Shown: piece after piece, positions 46,395-56,625 of the stretch | How the letters are laid out: the number at the start of each line of letters is the position of its first letter | How positions within the stretch are numbered: position 1 is the stretch's first letter | DNA from: Microcebus murinus | Lineage: Eukaryota > Chordata > Mammalia > Primates > Cheirogaleidae | NCBI RefSeq assembly: GCF_040939455.1 | Contig: NC_134120.1 | Span: 14,165,001 to 14,229,000 of the forward strand | Length of the DNA: 64,000 bases | Reading direction: 5' to 3' | Notes under the pieces: generated by a model | What the model was told of the DNA's origin: nothing | Databases searched by the model: none | What the model saw: the letters and a program-made list of their open reading frames with translations, nothing else | Position numbers and translations under genes: made by a program

Positions 46395-46884
46395 CTAAAT
46401 CTTCTATTCACATCCTGATAAAACAATTCAAAAGTGAAATGCAATCTTTACTCCCCCTTTTAAATCCTGTATAAGAATTCTAATTAAGAACGATTTGTCT
46501 GTGTATTTTTAACACATGATGATGTATTCCTCACTGTGATCGTTTAATTAGTATACAATTCACGCCTGGTTAAATGTAAATGAAGTGCTTACTTCATGAT
46601 AATTTAAAACACTCTGTTGTATCATGAGCAGTTATTAAAAGCCTCATTGACATGATTGCTTATTTTGTTTTGAAATTTATTGTCAAGATGCAAGTTGGCA
46701 GGTTTTAACCATTCTTTTCGAAACAATTATATGGCATGGAAGAAAAACATTAACTAGAATATTTTCATTGATGTTTTACTATGAAAATCAGTATAATAAC
46801 TTTAATACAATAGCTTATATATTCATTCAATGATGTATATGATATAATGGAAACCCAGATAACATTCTGTGTTATGCTAAACAA
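46395..46884. other. Unassigned AT-rich DNA
   Basis: No repeat recognised. The stretch 46450-46760 has fairly mixed composition with several TAATTA-like motifs and no open frame of note. Confidence 0.4.
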
Positions 46885-47135
46885 ATCAGCCAGACATAAA
46901 AAGTCACACATTGTTTGATTTCATTTATATGAATTATACAGATAAATCCATAAAGACAGAAAGCAGATTGGTGGTTGTCAAGGGCTGAGGGAGTAAATGT
47001 CTAATGGGTACTGGGTTTATTTGACTGGTGATGAAAATGTTTTGAATATAGAGTTAGTGGTTGTTCAATGTACTGAATGCCATTGAACACTTTTAAATGA
47101 TCCATTTTATGACATATAAATTTCACCTAAAAATT
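46885..47135 (+). mobile_element. L1M-type 3' end, sense
   Basis: ACATTGTTTGATTTCATTTATATGAA … AAATCCATAAAGACAGAAAGCAGATTGGTGGTTGTCAAGGGCTGAGGG … TGATGAAAATGTTTTGAATATAG … CACTTTTAAATGATCCATTTTATGACATATAAATTTCACC matches the 3'UTR of old L1MA/MB/MC elements. Confidence 0.78.
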
Positions 47136-48699
47136 CCAGATTTTCAGACAAATAGTTTAACTTGCATTATAATTTTGATTATGACAATCATTTGGAAACA
47201 AAATTATAATAAAACAAGTTTGTGTGTAAAAGTAATTATTCTTTCAGAACTGAAACTAGAGTGGCTACCACATTATCACAGAAGCTGGAAGCTCAATAGA
47301 TGAGAGAATAGTATGCATGTCATGATTTAGTCTAATGTCAAAATGCAAATATTGGCAGAGGGTAATTGTCTATGTGCTCTGATGTCAGGAATACTAGAGC
47401 TAGTCTATTTTTCCCATCCCCCAAATTTCTCATACAAATAAATATTGCTGATTGCTTCATTCAGTTTCTCACAAAGCATTAAACAAAGGCTTTCTGAATT
47501 CAACATGAAAAGAATTTATGATATAAATACCTCTGACCAAATAAATGTCTTGAATTCATGTAAAATGAAAAGATGAACAAAAGTATTTTTCCTAAAAATT
47601 AAACCAACAGACAAATATTAAAGGAAGGAAGCAGCATCTGTAATAAAAGAAAGACACAAAAATACAAGGCTAAATAAATTTTATGAAAGGAAGCTGAGAT
47701 TCTTGTGGCTATACTTAGCATTTGCTAGTTTAAAGCTAATTCTAAAAACACTTTTCAACTAATGCTACTCTAAGGAAGGTATTGACTAAACGAGCCAATG
47801 TGTTAACAAAAGTGAAAAAAAGAGCCAATTATTTGATGGTTACACATACATTCAAAAGTTAATCCAAATCAAAACTTTTAAATATAGAATGAATATGTCA
47901 TATTTATGGATATTCTGAGAACATTCATCTTGGGATTTATATATTACCTAATGTGAAAGTTTGGATGTACTTTTGCATATACACTATGAATTTATTATTT
48001 TCCCTGAGACTTATAAAAGATATTTTTGAATCTCTAGTTACATGGAGAATTCATTGATAAGAACCAATAAGAAAAAACAACAAAACAGTTTACTCTCAAT
48101 AACATTTTCCATGTTTCCATTCTATTACTTAGAAATAAACATTAAAAAAAATAATGGACTGGGCAGTTTTATAAATGTTAGGAAATCAATTCACTTTAAA
48201 TATTTAATAGTAATAATGGTTGATATTTTGCTTGAATAGGTCTGTGTTTTTAAACGGTAAATATATATGAAGAACTAAACATATTTAAAATTTATATTTG
48301 TATCTTATGGTTTTAAAAATATGCCATAGTTAAACTCTAAATAAAATTTTTATTTAAAATTCAAAATGGCTTTTAAGGAGATATTTTATTAAAGCAATTA
48401 ATTTGGTTGTTTTACTTGTGCATTGAATGTTTTGCAATTGAGTAGTTACTATAATTATGTCATTACAATAATTATGCAATTACTCTCTGTAATTATATCA
48501 TTTAATTATATAAGTATGCTTACAGGAATTAGTTGTATAATTAGAACATGTAATCACATAGTAAAATAGAAAACTATATTTTAAAACACACTAACTTGGA
48601 TATATCAGCCTATTTCAAATTATAATATTCAAAATATTAGGAGAGTTTATTCTGTGTAAAATTTCTTATGATTTTAAAACTTTATTTTGAAATAATTAT
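47136..48699. other. Unassigned AT-rich DNA
   Basis: No gene or clear repeat. 48430-48560 is rich in TAATTA/ATTATA motifs. Confidence 0.4.
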
Positions 48700-48905
48700 A
48701 ACTTTTCAGAACATTTATATTCTTTTCATCCGAATACCCCATTCAAGTTGACAACTGTTCCAGTTATAGCAATTTTTGAAGAATGATTCAATCCAGGATT
48801 ATGCATTGCACTTAATTGTTATGTCTCTTTAGACTCTTTGAATATCTATCACTCTATCTATCAAAACTCAGGACTTCACAGTGACACTACTAGTTCCAAT
48901 CCAAA
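48700..48905 (-). repeat. Possible old L1M 3'UTR remnant, antisense
   Basis: GACAACTGTTCCAGTTATAGC … TTCAATCCAGGATTATGCATTGCACTTAATTGTTATGTCTCTTTAGACTC resembles a common antisense L1M 3'UTR segment. Only this block is recognisable. Confidence 0.35.
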
Positions 48906-48921
48906 AAACTCAAGTTTCATT

Positions 48922-49232
48922 TCTTTTTCTTTTTATTTCAGAATATTATGGGGGTACAAACATTTTGGTTACATAATTTGCTTTTGTACAGTTTTAGTCA
49001 AAGTTGTGAATGTGTCCATCACCCAGATAGTGTGCATTGTACCTGTTAGGTATAAATTTACCCATTCCCTCCTCCCCCCTCCTGCCTGCTTGATTTCTGT
49101 TAAATTTTACTTTCATACATGCACGTAAGTTTTGATCCACTAGTTCCAGTTTAGTAGTGGGTAAATGTGGTGTTTGTTTTTCCATTCCTGACATACTTCA
49201 CTTAGAAGAATGGTCTCCAGTTCCATCCAGGT
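48922..49232 (-). mobile_element. Truncated L1 3' end, antisense (left arm of a head-to-head pair)
   Basis: CTTTTTATTTCAGAATATTATGGGGGTACAAAC at the left is the L1 3' terminus on the minus strand. The arm reaches the last codons of ORF2 (TTTTTCCATTCCTGACATACTTCACTTAGAAGAATGG … CCATCCAGG). Compare 7690-7760 of the intact L1. Confidence 0.85.
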
Positions 49233-49795
49233 TGATCCAACAGTCCCACTACTGGGTATTTACTCAAAGAACAAAAAGACATTTTATAAAAAAAAAAAAA
49301 GACACTTCCACTTGAATGTTCATAGCAGCACAATTCAGAATTGCACAGCTGTGGAAACAACCCAAGTTGTGGAAACAACCCAGTCATCAATACATGACTG
49401 GATTAATAAAATGTGGTATATGTATACCATGGAGTTCTTCTCAGCCACAAAAAAACAATGGTGATATAGCTCCTCTTGTATTATCCTGGATAGAGCTGGA
49501 ACCCATTCTACTAAGTGAAGTATCCCAAGAATGGAAAAAGAAGCACCACATTTACTCACCATCAAATTGGTATTAATTGATCAACACTTAAGTGCATGTA
49601 TAGTAATAACATTCATCGGGTGTCAGGAAGATGGAGGGGAGGGGTCGGGTATGTACACACACGTAATGGGTATAGTGTGCACCATCTGAGGGATGGACAC
49701 TCTGGAAGCTCTGATTCAGGTGGGGCAAGGGCAATATACGTAATCTAAACATTTGTACCCCAATAAATTGCAGAAATTTAAAAAATTTTAAAAAA
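49233..49795 (+). mobile_element. Truncated L1 3' end, sense (right arm of a head-to-head pair)
   Basis: The arm begins GATCCAACAGTCCCACTACTGGGTATTTAC (ORF2 C-terminus, DPTVPLLGIYS) and runs through the ORF2 stop near 49576 and the 3'UTR to ACATTTGTACCCCAATAAATTGC and an A-rich tail. It carries an 18-bp slippage duplication, TGTGGAAACAACCCAAGT, at about 49350-49385. The first part of the 3'UTR and the last ORF2 codons are thus present twice in opposite orientation. Confidence 0.87.
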
Positions 49796-49811
49796 ACTTT
49801 TTAGAAACGTA

Positions 49812-50095
49812 TTGCCAGGTGTGATGGTTCATGCTTGTTAACACAGGACTTTGGGAGGCCCAGACAGGAGGATCACTGGAGGCCAGGAGGTCAAGACCAG
49901 CCTGGGCAACATAGCAAGACCACATCTCTACATATTTTTTTTTAATAGCTGGGAATGTTGGTACATGCCTGTAGTCCCAGCTACATGGCACACTAAGGCA
50001 GGAGGATGACTTGAGCCCAGGAGTTCAAGGCTGCAGTGAGCTATGATCATTCCACTGAATTCCAGCCTGGGCAACAGAGTAAGAGGGTCTCTTTA
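49812..50095 (+). mobile_element. AluJ-type SINE (old)
   Basis: TTGCCAGGTGTGATGGTTCATGC … GGACTTTGGGAGGCCCAGACAGGAGGATCAC … GTCAAGACCAGCCTGGGCAACATAGCAAGACCACATCTC … GCTGCAGTGAGCTATGATCATTCCACTGAATTCCAGCCTGGGCAACAG is an old AluJ without the lemur-type middle region. It lies directly downstream of the L1 A-tail at 49795; A-tails are frequent Alu landing sites. Confidence 0.9.
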
Positions 50096-51369
50096 AAAAC
50101 AAACTAACCAAAAAGGTAAAATATCAAGTTAATAATTTGTATATTGATTACTTGTTGAAATGACTTTGGATGTATTGTCCAAAATTAAATGAACTATACT
50201 GTTAAATTTCTCAATTTTTTTGTACTTTTTAAACATGGCCACTAAAACCTTTAAATTAAATATATTTGGTTGAAATATTTCTATTTAACAGTATTTGTCT
50301 AAGTAGTTATTTTGTAGAGGTTTCTAAAACCACTGCAAATCATAGCAGCCTCCTTTTATTGACAGGTAAAATTTGATGTTGCGTGAACATGACCTCATTT
50401 AATCATCATGAGATCATTTTGGTTTAGCTACTGCTTATTAATGAGGAATTCGATTTATAATGGGATAGGCTCTTTGGGAGTCACATATAACAGAAAAACT
50501 CTTTGGAGTTAGGAGTCATGTCTTTTCACACCTTTTGTAGTGGCTTTTGCCAGTAAAAGTAGCTGCTTTTCTGTATAACACCAAAAAACAGACTTCCACA
50601 AGCATTAAGAAGCTTTCCGTGTCCAGGATTCTTTAGGTAAGGATATCACTTTCAAATTTGCTTTTGGCTATAATGATTTATTTCAGTGTCTTTCTAGTAA
50701 TTGTCTTAAAATGTCAAATTTTCACTGCCTCCCCAAATCACAAAAGATTTATAAAAAATTTTCCTCTAATTTAATCCTGAAAGACATTCATATATATTCA
50801 TTTTATAACCTATATTTCAAAGTATACAGACATCACTCTGAACTCCATGAATGACTTTGGAATTATGTTTTGCATATAAGTTGATCATATGAACAAGAGT
50901 CCAATGAAAGTTTAAAAATTTTTACATTGTCAAAGCTGTGTCTAATGGTGATTAATAATTTCTTCTCGGTACAACTTCAACTTACTCTGTACATTTAGAG
51001 TTTTGATTTTTCTTAGATCTTGTTTGATTTTCCCAAAAAAAAGATGTTCAAAACACTTTTGACAAAAAAAAATCCATTGATGTTTGAATTGCATTTTGAA
51101 GCTTGTTCTCCAAATCTAAATATGTCATTCTTTCAGAAGCAAGTATTGCCACAGAGATTTTTTTAATACAGTCTTCCCATGAGGTATACAAATTTATGAA
51201 CTTAATATATTCTTTTAGCAATACCATTTTAATGGAAATTTTGTCTGCTAAACCTCCAGGTTAAAGATGAGTAAAATAAAATTCCAAATGTGTATATCAT
51301 TTCATATTAGTTAGAATTTTTATGGAGAAAAAATAGGATTTACTAAAAAAATTCAGGTGTTGAGAACAT
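50096..51369. other. Unassigned AT-rich DNA
   Basis: 50380-50460 may be a faint antisense MIR (GACCTCATTTAATCATCATGAGATC … TTAATGAGGAA). Otherwise nothing is assignable. Confidence 0.4.
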
Positions 51370-51520
51370 TTTAATCAAATTATTTTATATGTATTATTAT
51401 ATCATATACATAATATATATATTATATACATATATAATAACATATACATATGTTATTATATACATATATACATATATAATATATACATATATTTTATATG
51501 TATTATTATATCTATTTATT
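51370..51520. repeat. AT-rich palindromic low-complexity region
   Basis: Nearly pure A/T with interspersed CATA units; ATATGTATTATTATAT occurs at both ends (about 51388 and 51497). The interior contains several self-complementary TATATA/CATATG runs. Such tracts expand and rearrange readily. Confidence 0.85.
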
Positions 51521-51999
51521 AGATAAAAATGAATGTCCTTAATTAAATAGTCTTTGTAAGGTTTTGTTTGGTCTGTTATTTTAAAGAATATTTATTAGCA
51601 AATAGTTTATATTGTAGTATCTGATAGAATAAAATAAAATGTTTTGAAAAAAGATTTCTACAAATTAAACGAATGAAGTTATTTTTCTAAATTGTCTGGA
51701 ATTAATCTGAACTTGAACCAGTTTTGTAAAAATTAGATAATTTGATCATTTAAAAATATATGATCTTACACTTTTTGCAGTTGGTTTGATTTTATAGCAT
51801 CTGAAAGTGGTGTAAAATTTGCAAGAGATTTTAATGACTCTCAGAAGAGATCAGAAGTGATCATAACTCAACTGCTTCCCCCAGCTACCCAGTCACCTCC
51901 ACGTTCATTACACATGTGCTGCACTCATTTGTGGATAAGGCTACTCACATGACACTAATTATCTTAAAAATGTCAATCAGTCCTCAATCTATAGCTCTG
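51521..51999. other. Unassigned AT-rich DNA
   Basis: I see no gene or identifiable element. Confidence 0.4.
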
Positions 52000-52052
52000 T
52001 ATGCATACATATACATACACACACATATACATATATGTACATATAAACATAT
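52000..52052 (+). repeat. (CATA)n-like microsatellite, degenerate
   Basis: GCATACATATACATACACACACATATACATATATGTACATATAAACATAT, imperfect ACAT/CATA units. Confidence 0.85.
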
Positions 52053-52205
52053 GGTCCCTGACTTAATGATGGTTCGACTTACAGCTTTTAGACTTTATGA
52101 TGGATTTATCAGGGTAATTAAGTGCATTTTCACGTCATGATATTTTTGGCTTCTGATGATTTATCATTATGTAGCCCACTGGTTAGACAAGGAGCATCTG
52201 TATAT
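52053..52205 (+). mobile_element. Tigger-related non-autonomous DNA transposon remnant
   Basis: GGTCCCTGACTTAATGATGGTTCGACTTACAGCTTTTAGACTTTATGATGG … TAAGTGCATTTTCACGTCATGATATTTTTGGCTTCTGATG … resembles a common primate Tigger-type element (…GACTTACGATGGTTCGACTTACGATTTTT…). It is internally deleted. The family name is left open. Confidence 0.6.
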
Positions 52206-53244
52206 ATTTTCAAAGATTATTTCTTGGCTGTTCAACAGGTAATACAAATCAATATGACTGAAGCTAAATTTCAATTTGAATTCCTCCTGCATTCACTATC
52301 AATTCATGTTGGCACTCTACACTTAGCAGTGTAAAAATATCAGGTTGAATGGGCTTCTTTGGGCAAAGGAACTGGCTATACCACACCCCTTTTATTGGTA
52401 CATAATTGTCTTGGCCTGTGTGTATTTGAGCATCATATTAAGTTTTAATCTTGCATCCAAAGATACAATGTTGGAAGTTGAGTTGCCCAGACTGATTATG
52501 GTGAGCCCAGTCTGCCCTTTGATAAGACAGAGAGTACCAGACAGGTAGACCTCCCCAAATTAAATAATGATTATGATAGTGCTTGTCCTGAAATCCAAGG
52601 TGCACAATTAAGATAACCTGAATTAGAGCATTAAATGTCTGACAGGACCAAGAAGCTGGTTGGAAGTTGTTGAGAAAGTCATTGAGTGCCCATTCAGGCA
52701 TCAGGTGCCTCTCATTCATGCTGTGATCCTCCCTCCGGGAAGCCCAGCCTCCCTGATGGCCAAGCTCTTCTGGGCCACACAGGTGCAGCACCAAGCTCTG
52801 TTACCTACATCTTCATGAACCACTTGTTGACTCTCCTTCTCCTGGATCCTTTATGCTAAATTATGGTGTATGTTTAATTATGATTAATTGCTTGACTCCT
52901 GTATTTCTTAGCTGTAGTAAGGAAGAGTGAAAGCAATTCTAATTTCAATTACCTTGAAAGAAGTGTGTCCACTCCTTCCTCTAGCCCCTCAGAGCTAAGA
53001 ATCCTGTGGTTGAAGTGAAAGCATAAATCAAAAACTTTCACAGATGGTGTTGTCTGTCATCTATAATTTCACTCAAGCCAGAAACTGAATCAATTTGAAC
53101 TTCTCCTGCTCTCTCATCCCGGGTGTTAGCTTTAATTAGACTTTAATTTTTCTGGGATCCCTTTACTGTTCTCTATTCCTCTATGCTCTTTTGAAACATC
53201 ACTTTTCTACAGCATCTAGATATTTGCAGCTTACTTGTGTTTAT
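52206..53244. other. Unassigned DNA of mixed composition
   Basis: No repeat recognised, and 52330-52830 is less AT-rich than its neighbours. The minus-strand frame at 52438-52794 (118 codons) has no domain, signal peptide or repeat match and is probably chance. The stretch is among the likelier places in the window for unique, possibly conserved non-coding DNA, but that is a guess. Confidence 0.4.
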
Positions 53245-53660
53245 GTAGATGGTAAGCACCTTGAATAACTAGGTTTGTAATTTATTCTTCATAATAGTTT
53301 TCAATGACCAGTATAGTACTTAGTACATGTATATTATTGTCCAATACTTATTTTAATGCAAGAAATATAATTCCAGCTTATTCAATACAACAGTGAAAAT
53401 CTACTTTAATGTTTTTGATTTGCTTATGATATTCTTTCAGTTTTAAAATAGTTCCTCCTTCCTCCAATTATTCATATTTAAGTCACCGGAATGTTTTATA
53501 GCTCTCATAGTCTGCTTCAAATGTCATCTATTAGTGAAGCTTTCAGTAACCTTAAAATCAGTCTCTTTTTTTGTACTGAAATTACAAAATTTCTACTGTT
53601 TATGGTCCATTGAAACATGCACACTCTTGGTATTTATTCTTTGCTCTTGCTGTCAGTGCA
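53245..53660 (+). repeat. L2 LINE remnants
   Basis: GATGGTAAGCACCTTGAATAACTAGG … CAGTATAGTACTTAGTACATG fits the L2 3' end. CATCTATTAGTGAAGCTTTCAGTAACC fits an adjoining L2 3'UTR part. Both are strongly diverged. Confidence 0.45.
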
Positions 53661-53696
53661 AGATCTTTCCTATAACTCAAGATCTTTCCTATAATA
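53659..53696 (+). repeat. 19-bp tandem duplication
   Basis: CAAGATCTTTCCTATAACT is followed immediately by CAAGATCTTTCCTATAATA. It is a small slippage-type duplication. Confidence 0.85.
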
Positions 53697-54129
53697 TTTC
53701 CTTATAAATTACATGCTGGATTAAATTACATTGGAATACTATTAGTACTCATATTGGTAAGCATGAAGCAAACTTTTGTCTAATAAAGATTCTTATTTAG
53801 CATTAATCAGAATTAAAATTATTCAATTAATACAACAATTTTCTTTAATATATGCTTTTCAAATTGTTGCAAGCCTTTGTTTAATTCCCAGAATTTTGAA
53901 AAAGTTCATTTTGACATTTTTTCCGAGTGCTGTCATTGCTTCCATGGAGAAACAGAATTTTACAGGTCCTTATTTTACCACTCTGGATGTGCTCTCTCTT
54001 TGAAAATGCACTTTGGTACTTTCTGTATTTTAAGCACTTTGACCATTTTGCCTAATTTGGCATAAAGTTGTCTATAATATGCCCTTAGACCTTATTACCC
54101 CTTCAGTAGAATTATCCTTTCCGTACATG
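53697..54129. other. Unassigned AT-rich DNA
   Basis: No gene recognised; possibly the degraded edge of the L1M element to the right. Confidence 0.35.
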
Positions 54130-55310
54130 CGTGATGATGTCAACTCTTTCAATCCCAATATTTCTGATTTATGGGGGTTTTTTTCATGTTTTTGTTCTTT
54201 TTTTTTTTTCCTGATCAGCCTGATGAGAGGTTGATCAATTGCATTTATATATTTCAGTGAACTATTTGTTATTTAATTCATTTTCTCAATTGCTTTTTTC
54301 TATTTTATTGATTTCGATTGTTTATTATTTTTTTGCTTCCTTCAATTTTTTTGTTGTACTCTTTCTCTATTAAGTAAAAATAAAGGTTATTTCTTTTATA
54401 TATACACAGATTTTGTGCTTTGAATTTATCTCTGAGTAGTGACATACTATAAATTTTGACATGTAGTGTTTTCAATTTCTTATAATTTAAAAATTTCAAA
54501 TTTTCCTTTTGGTTTCTTCTTTGAACTGTGGTTTATTTGAATTGTACTAAATAGCTTCCAAATATTTTTCTACATAAATGTTTTGTACATATATTTACAT
54601 AATTGACATATAATTTAATTCCATTTGAACAGAGAACATGCTTTGTATTATTTGAATCAATTTAAGTTTATTGAGTCTTGTCTTATACCCAAACCATGGT
54701 CAGTCTTTGTAAATATTTCATGTACACTTGAAAAGAATGTATATTCTGGTGTCATTAGTCAGTGTTCTATAATTGTCAATAAGGACAGATCAGTTGCCTG
54801 TACTGTTCAGTTTTTGTATACTAAATGGTCTACTGTCTAATTGTTTCACCAATTATGAAAGATGTGTATTGGAATTTGTATTAGTTTCTTTGTACATTTT
54901 GTATCTCTGTTATTAGATGTATAAATGTTTATCATTGTTATAATCACTTGATAAATTTAACCTTTTATCATTATGAAGTGATTTTCTTTTTACTTTTTAA
55001 TAATTGTTTAAAATCTACTTTGGACAGCATTAATTAGTTACTCCAGGTTTCTTTCGATTAGTGTTAGCATGGCATATCTTTCCCCCTCTTTTACCTTTAA
55101 TCTATTTATATCATTATATTTAAAGTAATTTCTTAATGATAGCACATAGTTGAGTCTTATATTAAATGTGAAAATCTCTACCTTTTATATTGAGGTACTG
55201 AGATATATACATTTAATATGATTATTATTGTAGTTGAGTTTAAATGTACCATTGTGCTATTTGTTTTATATCTGTCCTTTATTTGTTTTTTTTTCTTTCT
55301 TCAGTCTTAT
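54130..55310 (-). mobile_element. Ancient L1M ORF2 5' half, antisense, broken
   Basis: The antisense landmarks follow the L1M layout: CCTGATCAGCCTGATGAGAGGTTGATCAATT; TTTTGACATGTAGTGTTTTCAATTTCTTATAA; TTTGGTTTCTTCTTTGAACTGTGG; a block like AATTTGTATTAGTTTC (endonuclease region); TTATCATTATGAAGTGATTTTCTTTTT; and GCATGGCATATCTTTCC … TTTACCTTTAATCTATTTATATC near the ORF2 start. Many stops; long dead. Confidence 0.7.
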
Positions 55311-55317
55311 TTTAAAT

Positions 55318-55870
55318 TGAGTGCTGAAAGAAAAACCAATCAAATCAATTCTATATCTAATGAAAACATCCTTGAAGAAGAGAGTTAATTAAAGTCATTT
55401 TCAATTAATTAAAAGTTGAAGCCGGGCGCGGTGGCTCACACCTGTAATCCTAGCACTCTGGGAGGCTGAGGCAGGCGGATTGCTCGAGGTCAGGAGTTCG
55501 AAAACCAGCCTGAGTAAGAGCGAGACCCCGTCTCTACTATAAATAGAAAGAAATTAATTGGCCAACTAATATATATATAAAATTAGCCGGGCATGGTGGC
55601 GCATGCCTGTAGTCCCAGCTACTCGGGAGGCTGAGGCAGCAGAATCGCTTGAGCCCAGGAGTTTGAGGTTGCTGTGAGCTAGGCTGATGCCACGGCACTC
55701 ACTCTAGTCTGGGCAACAAAGCGAGACTCTGTCTCAAAAAAAAAAAGTTGAGAGAATTCATCACAAAACTGCATTATAAAAATGAAAATTTTCTAGACTA
55801 AAAGAAAATAGTATGTGAAATAAACTGTGTCTGCAGGAAGTAATTAAAATCACTAAAAATATTGAGTATA
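55318..55870 (+). mobile_element. Ancient L1M ORF1 C-terminal fragment, sense, split by a young Alu
   Basis: GAGTGCTGAAAGAAAAACCAATCAAATCAATTCTATATCTAATGAAAACATCCTTGAAGAAGAG lies left of the Alu and AAGTTGAGAGAATTCATCACAAAACTGC right of it. Together they give the usual L1M ORF1 C-terminus order (…VLKEKNCQ…ILYPAKLSF…KLREFI…). Confidence 0.65.
55421..55746 (+). mobile_element. Young lemur-type Alu SINE
   Basis: A complete Alu with GCCGGGCGCGGTGGCTCACACC at the left, lemur-type middle region TACTATAAATAGAAAG … TTGGCCAACTAATATATATA, and a short A-tail. AAAAGTTGA at 55411-55419 and 55743-55751 is the target duplication. It is very similar to the Alu at 44570 and closer to an ideal Alu, so probably recent. 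Confidence 0.95.
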
Positions 55871-55989
55871 TGAGTAAATATACTATTTTTCCTCATTAAA
55901 CTCTTAGAAATGTATATATCATCCCATGTGAAGCAATTAAAAAACAAAGCAAAATATTGAAACAATGGTATTTCAAGACAGTAAACTTT

Positions 55990-56625
55990 GGACAGCAAAG
56001 GATGACTGAAAGAAGAGAAATACATAAGACGAGGCCTGTGGTTGCTAAGGCATGCTAACTGGGGGCTGTTTCCAGGCCTAGATCCCAGGAGAGCAGAAAA
56101 TCAGAAGGAGTGTAGCAGTCACCCCCAGTCCGGAAAATGAATAAGAGAATAGGGAGAAACCCAGTTGTCTGTATCGAGAGCACAAATGCTCTGTAAGGCA
56201 ACCTCAAGTTCCCTAATTTATATGTAATCAAAAGATTCAAAGGGAGGGAGAAGAAAATATATTTGAAGAGATTATAGCTATTTTTGTCAAAATTTGATAA
56301 AACTTGCAAAATCCACATATCCTAGGAGCTCAGTACCCCTAAGCACGAGACACATGGAGGAAAGCACACAAAGCACATCATAATCAATTTGCTTAAGATA
56401 AAGGATAAAAATGAAAGTTTTTAAACAAGTTATATATATGCACAGAAAAACAAAGATGAGAATGAAAGCAGATTTCTAGTTGGAAACAGTGGAGGCCACG
56501 AGACAGGGGTGTGCCATCTGTACAATGCTGAAGGACAACAATTGCCACCTTAGAACTCTACACTTATTAAAGATAATTTTCGAAAGCGAAGTTGAATATA
56601 AAAACATTTCCGATATAATTTTCCT
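55990..56625 (+). mobile_element. Ancient L1M ORF1-region fragment, sense
   Basis: AATATATTTGAAGAGATTATAGC … TGTCAAAATTTGATAAAACTTGCAAAATCCACATATCC … AGCACATCATAATCAATTTGC … GCAGATTTCTAGTTGGAAACAGTGGAGGCCACGAGACAGG … AATGCTGAAGGACAACAATTGCC follows the L1M ORF1 RNA-binding region. It ends near TTGAATATAAAAACATTTCC. Strongly diverged. Confidence 0.68.

Noticed and set aside
52438..52794. 118-codon minus-strand frame
   Set aside because: Composition and length are compatible with chance; there is no signal peptide, domain or similarity I can name.
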